Assembly: GCA_030743915.1 (NCBI GenBank)
Contig: JASLRP010000402.1
Coordinates: forward strand, 1-11,593
Source of the DNA: SAR202 cluster bacterium
GTDB lineage: Bacteria > Chloroflexota > Dehalococcoidia > Lucifugimonadales > UBA1123
Reading direction: 5' to 3'
Length of the DNA: 11,593 bases
Shown here: one piece after another, positions 6,794-11,593 of the stretch
Position numbering within the stretch: the stretch's first letter is position 1
How the letters are laid out: the number at the start of each line of letters is the position of its first letter
The notes under the pieces: model-generated
What the model saw: only the letters and a program-made list of their open reading frames with translations
Database searches by the model: none
Told to the model about the DNA's origin: nothing
Made by a program: the position numbers and the translations under genes

Positions 6794-7630
6794 TCATAGC
6801 GACCGCAAGGTGTAGGTCGGTCTCATGGCCTCAGGCGCTGAGGACAGATCATGAACCGCGATTCCGGTTCCCACAAGAACTGAGTCCAGGCCGAAGTCGT
6901 TGGCGCCTTTGATGTCGGTCTCCAACTGGTCGCCGATCATCACCATGTCGCGCGTGCCGGAGCGTCGCAGGGCTTCGGCGAAGATGGCCTCGTGAGGTTT
7001 CCCAAGGCGGATGAAACGCAGATCGCCGCGTTCCGGGTATCGGAGTTTCAGCGCCGACTCCAACATCAAGGCGATGCTGGCGCTGGCGAACCCAAACCCG
7101 TCTCCATCGGGATAGATCAGGTCAGGATTGGGCAGTATCAGCCGAACGTCCTGGCCGTTGTCTATCTTGCGAAACAGATCGGTCAACACCTGATCCATCG
7201 TCTCCAGAAATGGAAACCCTGCCTGATCTCCGATGACCACAGCGTCGAAATCTGCTCCTGCCGGAACCACCTCGCCGCCTGCGTGCTCGACATACTTAAC
7301 GCTGTCCTCCGGTCCCAGCATTACGCATCGCAACCCTTGGAGTTTCTCATCGGCAAAATACCGGGTGAGCAGGCTCCCAGAGGTGATTATCTGATCGGGT
7401 TGGATGGTCAGAGCGAGGTTCGCGTACTTCTGGGACCTGGATTCCGGCAAGGCCGAAGCGTCATTGGTCAGCACGAAGTAGGTCTTGTCTATCCTGTTCA
7501 GTCCGGCTATCAGCTCCACAGCGCCCGGAAGCACGGCATTTGAGCTTGCCAGCACTCCAAAGGAATCGAAAAGTATCACCGGATAACGGTCGATGAGTTC
7601 CTGTATTGTGGTCTCTTTGATTGAGGTCAT
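6794..7630 (-). CDS. HAD-superfamily hydrolase, subfamily IIA (NagD-like)
   Basis: A 278-residue HAD phosphatase-like protein with a C2 cap between motifs II and III. Motif I is ILFDSFGV: nucleophile D22 is present, but the second Asp of the usual DxD, the general acid/base, is F24. Motif II is T55 (FVLTND), motif III is K211 (LGKPHEAIF), and motif IV is MIGDQLETD (D234, D239). A similar loss of the second Asp occurs in some HAD-IIA proteins (for example DLWGV variants), so this may be a subfamily trait, not decay. It might hydrolyse a sugar or nucleotide phosphate slowly, or have another role. I chose ATG 7630 with AGGA 4 nt upstream; an in-frame TTG at 7648 has no ribosome site. It is the last gene of the minus-strand operon, 35 bp after the SDR gene, and its stop faces the methyltransferase stop 41 bp away. 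Confidence 0.88.
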   Translation of the reverse strand: MTSIKETTIQELIDRYPVILFDSFGVLASSNAVLPGAVELIAGLNRIDKTYFVLTNDASALPESRSQKYANLALTIQPDQIITSGSLLTRYFADEKLQGLRCVMLGPEDSVKYVEHAGGEVVPAGADFDAVVIGDQAGFPFLETMDQVLTDLFRKIDNGQDVRLILPNPDLIYPDGDGFGFASASIALMLESALKLRYPERGDLRFIRLGKPHEAIFAEALRRSGTRDMVMIGDQLETDIKGANDFGLDSVLVGTGIAVHDLSSAPEAMRPTYTLRSL

Positions 7631-7665
7631 ATCTTCCTGTTGGATCAATCGCTGATTTCGGGAAT

Positions 7666-8418
7666 TTACTGCGCTGTGTAGCCGCCGTCAACCATCACCT
7701 CGGAACCGGTCACGTAGGAGGACTCGTCGGAGGCGAGGAACAGCACGGCGTGGGCGACCTCTTCAGGCTCGCCGTACCTGCCCAATGCCGTTCTCGATTC
7801 CATTGTGCGAACGCGCTCAGGGTCAAGTCTGCCCTCTGCCGTCATCGGGGTGATGATGGGGCCGGGGTGGATGGAGTTTACCCTTATGTTATCGCCAGCA
7901 TACTGGACCGCCGCTGCCTTGGTGAAAATCCGCACCGCGCCTTTCGACGCATTGTATCCGGCGTTCACATTATCCTGACCGATATTGCCGCTGATGGACG
8001 ATATGTTGATGATGGAGCCGCCGCCGGTCGCCTTCATGTGCGGGATGGCGGCCTTGGTCCCCAGGAAGACGCCCTTGGCGTTCACGTCCATCACCCGGTC
8101 CCACATCTCCACGGGCATGTCCTCGATGGTTGACTGAACGCCGATTCCGGCGTTGTTCACAACGATATCCAGCCTGCCAAAGCGTTCGATAGTCGCGTTG
8201 ACGACGTTCTCCCACTCATCCTGGCTCGTCACGTCCAGCTTGACGAACACCGCATCGCCGCCAACCTCGTTGATCTCGGCCTCGATCTGTCGGCCTTCAT
8301 CTTCTAGAATGTCGCAGATGACCACTCTTGCGCCCTCACGAGCGAACAGTTTGGCCTCCGCCGCTCCCATTCCCCGCGAGCCGCCGCTTATGATCGCCAC
8401 CTTGCCATCGAGTCTCAT
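7666..8418 (-). CDS. SDR-family oxidoreductase, NAD-type
   Basis: A 250-residue classical SDR, the typical length. It has SGGSRGMG at 11-18, D36 at the end of strand beta2 (VVICDIL), which favours NAD(H), LDV with D62, NNAG at 88-91, N113, S141, Y155 and K159. The Ser to Tyr distance is 14, one more than usual. The C-terminal GSEVMVDGGYTAQ matches the VDGG motif of the family. Similar sequences are often named cyclopentanol, 3-alpha/20-beta-hydroxysteroid or 3-oxoacyl-ACP dehydrogenases; none of these substrates can be chosen here. It starts 3 bp after the stop of the threonine-dehydrogenase-like gene. Its Shine-Dalgarno GGAGG (8426-8430) is formed by the last two sense codons of that gene, so the two are almost certainly translationally coupled. 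It should act on a product or substrate of the same pathway. Confidence 0.92.
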   Translation of the reverse strand: MRLDGKVAIISGGSRGMGAAEAKLFAREGARVVICDILEDEGRQIEAEINEVGGDAVFVKLDVTSQDEWENVVNATIERFGRLDIVVNNAGIGVQSTIEDMPVEMWDRVMDVNAKGVFLGTKAAIPHMKATGGGSIINISSISGNIGQDNVNAGYNASKGAVRIFTKAAAVQYAGDNIRVNSIHPGPIITPMTAEGRLDPERVRTMESRTALGRYGEPEEVAHAVLFLASDESSYVTGSEVMVDGGYTAQ

Positions 8419-8421
8419 ATC

Positions 8422-9384
8422 TCAGCCTCCGTCACCAAGCTTTATCTTCAGGTTTTCCAGCATATCATCGGTCATGGAATCCAGGTCGTAGGAAGGACTC
8501 CATCCCCACTCCTCTCGCGCCGCCGTATCGTCCAGGGAGTTCGGCCACGAGTCGGCGATGGCCTGACGCAAGAGGTCGATCTCGTAGTCCATCTCAAATC
8601 CCTGAACTCTCGCCGCCACGGCCGCACCAATCTCAGATGGAGTGAAACTCACAGCGCCGACGTTGAAGTCTGCGTGATGCTTGAGGCTCGAAGCGTCGGC
8701 CTCGGCGAGATCGATGATCGACTTTATGCAATCGGGCATATACATCATGGGCAGCCTGGTATCCGAGCTGAGATAACAGGTGTACCTCTGCTCTCGGATA
8801 GCCCCGTAGAAGATGGCGACGGCGTAGTCTGTGGTGCCTGCCGTCGGCTCTGTCTTCCAGCTTATGATACCTGGCAAGCGCAGTCCTCGAACGTCAAGTC
8901 CCAGCTTTTCCTGGTAGTAGTTGCCGAGATGCTCGCCAAACACCTTCGAAATTCCGTACAGCGTGTTGGGTCGCTGAATCGTCTCGTTGGGCGTGCTGTC
9001 CTGGGGGGTGTCCGGGCCAAAGGCCGCGATAGAGCTGGGTATGATGACCTGCTCGACGCCGTGAGCCACAGCCGCCTCCAGAACGTTGTAGGCGCCGTTG
9101 ATGTTTACAGCGTGGGCGGTCTGTCGGTTGGACTCGGCCAGAGCCGAAAGAATGCTGCTCATGTGGTAAATGGTCCCGATTCCGAGATCGCCCACCGCAC
9201 TCATCACTTCAGCGTGGTCAGTCACGTCCAGCGTTACGGATGGGCCAGATTTTTGAACATCGTTGGGCAGAGGCGTTCTGTGCCCCGCCGCGATAACGTT
9301 CTCGGCGCCGTGTCGCTCTCTGAGGGCGGGCGCCAGTTCTGAGCCTATCTGTCCAGCGGCGCCGGTCACAAGTATCTTTTTCAT
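8422..9384 (-). CDS. NAD-dependent epimerase/dehydratase, L-threonine 3-dehydrogenase-like
   Basis: A 320-residue extended SDR. It starts MKKILVTGAAGQIG (nucleotide motif TGAAGQIG, 7-14) and has the catalytic pair Y143/K147 in TLYGISKVFGEHLGNYYQEK with S117/S118 before it. The stretches RGLRLPGIISWKT, GTTDYAVAIFY, DTRLPMMYMPD and RQAIADSWPNSLDD, and the C-terminal AREEWGWSP, are hallmarks of the SDR-type L-threonine 3-dehydrogenases. Those oxidise L-threonine to 2-amino-3-oxobutyrate with NAD. The usual partner, glycine C-acetyltransferase (Kbl), is not in the window, so a related beta-hydroxy-amino-acid substrate is possible. AAGGAA lies 6 nt before the ATG. It sits between the flavoprotein gene (45 bp upstream) and the coupled SDR gene (3 bp downstream) in the minus-strand operon. 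Family assignment is firm; the exact substrate is moderate. Confidence 0.9.
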   Translation of the reverse strand: MKKILVTGAAGQIGSELAPALRERHGAENVIAAGHRTPLPNDVQKSGPSVTLDVTDHAEVMSAVGDLGIGTIYHMSSILSALAESNRQTAHAVNINGAYNVLEAAVAHGVEQVIIPSSIAAFGPDTPQDSTPNETIQRPNTLYGISKVFGEHLGNYYQEKLGLDVRGLRLPGIISWKTEPTAGTTDYAVAIFYGAIREQRYTCYLSSDTRLPMMYMPDCIKSIIDLAEADASSLKHHADFNVGAVSFTPSEIGAAVAARVQGFEMDYEIDLLRQAIADSWPNSLDDTAAREEWGWSPSYDLDSMTDDMLENLKIKLGDGG

Positions 9385-9401
9385 TTGAGGTTCCTTTGAG
9401 A

Positions 9402-9432
9402 AAAGCTGTCAGCAATCAGCTTTCAGCCGTCA
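9402..9432 (-). repeat. Heptad repeat NNGCTGA and hairpin after the flavoprotein gene
   Basis: On the plus strand TCAGC recurs every 7 bp (9409, 9416, 9423) and a further TCA at 9430 is the stop codon of the flavoprotein gene. In the mRNA this places UGA four times at a 7-nt spacing, closing all three frames. The region also folds: AAAGCTG (9402-9408) and CAGCTTT (9417-9423) are perfect 7-bp arms with an 8-nt loop. In the mRNA the hairpin is followed by UUUUC-like sequence, so it could be a weak terminator or processing site inside the operon. Confidence 0.5.
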
Positions 9433-10623
9433 CTCTTCCACGTGTTGTCCCGCGAGTTCAAAATCTCCCTGCTTCATACCGGAGAATCTATCCGGCAAAA
9501 ACGTGTTCATATCGATATCGACGCCGGGCTGTCCCTGGAGAATCCAATTGGATATGATCCGTCCAGTTATGGGTCCCAGATGGATGCCTTTGGTTGTGTG
9601 GCCGGTTGCCAGCATTATGCCATCCCATCCTGGCACGGGGCCGAGTATTGGCAGTCTATCAGGACTCAGCGGGCGAGAGCCTGCGAGTTGCTGAACCAGT
9701 TCCGCGTCCTCCAGAGCCGGGAATACGTCAATGGCCCGTTGAAGCAGTTCCAGTTTCGCCGCCTCCGTCGGGCGGGTGTCGGATTCTCTGGCCGCGAACA
9801 TGGTCGCCTGATCGTAGTCCCGGCCTCCCGTGCTTCCGACGCTCAATAATCCGTCCAGGCGGCTGATCATGTGTCCGCGCATCGGAGAGCTTATCAGGAT
9901 CGGAAGAGGAGGGCCGTCGTATCGAAGCATCAGCCGTTCGCCCTTCAGGGGCCGCACCGGAATCGGGAAACCCAGCCAGCGCCCGAACGCAGAACTCCAC
10001 TCTCCAGTGGCCACGACGACAGCGTCAGCGAAGATGTCGCCTCCGGTTGTCCGCACTCCGGTGACGCGGTTGTTATGAGTCAGCAGGCCCACAACCTCGC
10101 GAAGGGCGATCTCCGCTCCGTGATGCTCGGCCCCCTGAGCCAGGGCGAGGTTGAGACGGTAGCTGTCCAGTTGGGCCGATTCATCCTCATAAACCGCCCC
10201 TCGGATGCTGGGCGACAGGCGCGGCTCGATCCGCCGCACCTCGTCGCCGTCTATCCATTTGACCCGCGTCACCCGCTCCTGCCATTCCATCATTCCTTTG
10301 ATGAGGGCTGTTTCTTCCTCATCGAGAGCGAGCCTCAGAGACGCCCGTCGTTGGTAGAGCAGGTTCGCGCCAGTCTCCGACTCCAACCGAGGCACAAGAT
10401 CAATGAACTCGTTGTAGCCCGCCTGGGCAAGCTCATACGACGCGCCGGGCGAGAATTCGGCCCCCAGAGTGCTGAGCGATCCCGTGGCGTGAGTCGATGC
10501 TCCGCTGCCTATAGCCTCGCGTTCCAGCAGTGTCACATTCGCGCCGCTGGAAGCGAGATAGTAGGCGACAGAGCATCCGACCACACCGGCTCCGACGACG
10601 ATCACGTCTGCCGTTTGATTCAT
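9430..10623 (-). CDS. FAD-dependent oxidoreductase, DAO family
   Basis: A 397-residue flavoprotein of the glycine/D-amino-acid oxidase group, which includes ThiO, sarcosine oxidase and DadA. These oxidise the C-N bond of secondary or D-amino acids, or some hydroxy acids. The N-terminal dinucleotide fold is DVIVVGAGVVGCSVAYYLA (GAGVVG, 11-16) with the ribose-binding Glu at the end of beta2 (E34). It is followed by GSGASTHATG, which is a typical second FAD contact. The C-terminal part has SRPLSPDRLPILGPVPG and ATGHTTKGIHLGPITGR, the conserved flavin and substrate region. There is no Cys at that site, so covalent FAD as in monomeric sarcosine oxidase is unlikely. No signal peptide is seen. ATG 10623 has AGGA 5 nt upstream. 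It starts 25 bp after the aldolase gene, within the same transcription unit. The substrate is unknown. Confidence 0.92.
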   Translation of the reverse strand: MNQTADVIVVGAGVVGCSVAYYLASSGANVTLLEREAIGSGASTHATGSLSTLGAEFSPGASYELAQAGYNEFIDLVPRLESETGANLLYQRRASLRLALDEEETALIKGMMEWQERVTRVKWIDGDEVRRIEPRLSPSIRGAVYEDESAQLDSYRLNLALAQGAEHHGAEIALREVVGLLTHNNRVTGVRTTGGDIFADAVVVATGEWSSAFGRWLGFPIPVRPLKGERLMLRYDGPPLPILISSPMRGHMISRLDGLLSVGSTGGRDYDQATMFAARESDTRPTEAAKLELLQRAIDVFPALEDAELVQQLAGSRPLSPDRLPILGPVPGWDGIMLATGHTTKGIHLGPITGRIISNWILQGQPGVDIDMNTFLPDRFSGMKQGDFELAGQHVEE

Positions 10624-10648
10624 GCCAATCCTACGTTATCGGTTCTTC

Positions 10649-11437
10649 TTATTCGCCCTCTAAAGCCCTGAGTATTTTCTCACCCTCAGCGCGCCAAAAG
10701 GCGTGGAGGATGGTTATGTCGGTGCCCACGGAGAAGTGCCGAACGCCCCAGTCCAGGTATTTCTTAATCTCGTCAGCCGTCTCGATCTCCGCCCGAGGAG
10801 GAACGCCCATCTCGATGGCCGTGAGGAACGTCTTCTTCTGCGCCGCCAGCACATCAGGATGGTCCATCTCGTCCGGGTGGCCGATGTTCATCGAAAAGTC
10901 GGACCCGCCCCACTGCACCATCTCGACGTCAGGCAGTTCCAGAATTTCCTCCAGGTTATCAACAGCGCCTTTCTTTTCGATCATGAACGCCAGCACGGTG
11001 GCTCCCACGGCTTCGACATACTCAGCCGTTCCGCCATATTCCATGTAGGAATTTCGTCGCGTTGCGACGCCATAGAGTCCGCCGTAATTGGGATGGTCGG
11101 GCCGCGCGGCCTGGATGCATTCCTGCACCTCCTCAATGCTTCGAGTGTCGGTGAACAGAATGCTGCCAAAGCCTGCGCCGATCCCTCGCTGGGCGAGGAA
11201 CGGCATCAAGCTCTGGTCGATCTTGATCATGGCCCCCATGTTGTGAAGCTCGGCGGCCCGGCACATGTTGTCCAGATCGTGCAGGTCTGAGGGGCCATAC
11301 TCGGCTACGAACTCGACGTAATCGTACAGTCCGGTGTGTCCAATGGCTTCGACCACCGACGGCCATACGCTGTGGATGTGCGTGCTTAGCGTCGGCTCTC
11401 CGGCTTCCAGTTTCTGTCTGAGCAGGTTGGGTCTCAT
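10649..11437 (-). CDS. HpcH/HpaI aldolase-family protein with altered active site
   Basis: A 262-residue protein of the HpcH/HpaI (class II pyruvate aldolase) family, a TIM-barrel group that makes or cleaves C-C bonds next to pyruvate. Aligned by eye with remembered E. coli HpaI, the metal ligands E149 and D175 are E154 (FMIEKK) and D180 (GGSDFS), the same 26 apart. The N-terminal catalytic site differs. Asp42-His45 become V44 and Y47 (VAEYG), and Arg70 becomes K72 (MIKID), again at exact spacing (25 residues). The metal should bind, but proton transfer and substrate binding must differ. It may act on a non-pyruvate substrate or be a lyase of another type. ATG 11437 has GGAGG 8 nt upstream, inside a long inverted repeat. 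A paralogue ends 122 bp upstream on the same strand. Confidence 0.88.
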   Translation of the reverse strand: MRPNLLRQKLEAGEPTLSTHIHSVWPSVVEAIGHTGLYDYVEFVAEYGPSDLHDLDNMCRAAELHNMGAMIKIDQSLMPFLAQRGIGAGFGSILFTDTRSIEEVQECIQAARPDHPNYGGLYGVATRRNSYMEYGGTAEYVEAVGATVLAFMIEKKGAVDNLEEILELPDVEMVQWGGSDFSMNIGHPDEMDHPDVLAAQKKTFLTAIEMGVPPRAEIETADEIKKYLDWGVRHFSVGTDITILHAFWRAEGEKILRALEGE

Positions 11438-11442
11438 TGATA

Positions 11443-11494
11443 TCGCCTCCGTGAATTATTTGACGTCCAGGTTATCAGAAAATCACGGAGGCGA
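11443..11494 (-). promoter_or_regulatory. 12-bp inverted repeat that can sequester the aldolase ribosome site
   Basis: TCGCCTCCGTGA (11443-11454) and TCACGGAGGCGA (11483-11494) are perfect inverted arms around a 28-nt centre. In the minus-strand mRNA the downstream arm contains the GGAGG Shine-Dalgarno site (11446-11450) that lies 8 nt before the aldolase ATG. The upstream arm is its exact complement. Pairing would block translation of the aldolase. There is no U-run after the stem, so it is not an intrinsic terminator. Alternatively it could be a DNA operator. Confidence 0.6.
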
Positions 11495-11559
11495 GACCGA
11501 CTGGATTATCGCTCAGGATTCACCCCAATTTACATCAAAGATGAAGCGAACAGCGACGG

Positions 11560-11593
11560 CTATTCGCCCTCCAGGGCTCTCAGTATCTTCTCA
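11560..11593 (-). CDS. C-terminal end of a second HpcH/HpaI-like aldolase
   Basis: Only the last 10 codons and the TAG stop are inside the window. They translate as EKILRALEGE, identical at all 10 residues to the C-terminus of the complete aldolase at 10649-11437. The DNA differs at about 6 of 31 compared positions, all silent. This marks a tandem paralogue in the same orientation, upstream of the full copy, with selection on the protein. The body of the gene lies to the right of the window, so its active-site residues cannot be seen. A chance match of this length in frame with a stop is very unlikely. Confidence 0.75.
   Translation of the reverse strand, partial: EKILRALEGE

Noticed and set aside
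9871..10671. 266-codon plus-strand open frame across the flavoprotein gene
   Set aside because: It is a shadow of the DAO-family gene in GC-rich DNA; the translation is Arg/Pro/Ser-rich with no motif.
11455..11593. Promoter directly upstream of the full-length aldolase, based on a GATAAT-like box
   Set aside because: No -35 box at acceptable spacing could be found, and read-through from the upstream paralogue explains expression.
1..11593. tRNA, rRNA, CRISPR array, insertion sequence, toxin-antitoxin or phage-defence genes
   Set aside because: Nothing with the needed structure or motifs was found on either strand; all larger frames are explained by metabolic, transport or chaperone genes.

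Overview
The window looks like a bacterial chromosomal segment, moderately GC-rich, with short intergenic gaps and clear Shine-Dalgarno sites. There is no rRNA, tRNA, transposase, CRISPR array or phage gene. The gene mix is a ClpC-type chaperone, a PHP phosphoesterase, an orphan peptide-type ABC ATPase, two SDRs, a threonine-dehydrogenase-like SDR, a DAO-type flavoprotein and tandem HpaI-like aldolases. That would fit a heterotroph rich in oxidoreductase paralogues, such as uncultured Chloroflexota (Dehalococcoidia/SAR202-like). The taxon is only a guess from gene content and the style of the proteins.

Left block (1-2428): the 5' two thirds of clpC runs leftward out of the window. It is divergent from a PHP-domain phosphoesterase gene. 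The ~190 bp between them holds a good sigma70-type promoter for clpC, a weaker one for the PHP gene, and a 7-bp inverted repeat between the two -35 boxes. Next block (2503-4365, plus strand): a DppD/OppD-like ABC ATPase with no permease or binding protein beside it, then a classical SDR. Convergent to these is an MFS transporter (4482-5681, minus). It is divergent from a class I SAM methyltransferase (5892-6752, plus), which has a recognisable promoter overlapping small repeats.

Right block (6794-11593, all minus strand): this is probably one operon. In transcription order it holds an HpaI-like aldolase paralogue (only its last 10 codons are visible), a full-length HpaI-like aldolase, a FAD-dependent DAO-family oxidoreductase, an L-threonine 3-dehydrogenase-like SDR, a classical SDR and a HAD-IIA hydrolase. 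Gaps within it run from 3 to 45 bp, apart from 122 bp between the two aldolases. The chemistry (amine or amino-acid oxidation, two alcohol dehydrogenations, C-C cleavage, possible dephosphorylation) suggests a catabolic route for a hydroxylated amino acid or sugar-acid-like substrate. The substrate cannot be read from the sequence.

The most unusual points are in this operon. The aldolase keeps both metal ligands of HpaI at exact spacing, but has lost the catalytic His and the substrate-binding Arg. It is tandemly duplicated. Its ribosome binding site lies inside a perfect 12-bp inverted repeat that could hide it in the mRNA. A heptad repeat downstream of the flavoprotein gene places TGA in all three reading frames.
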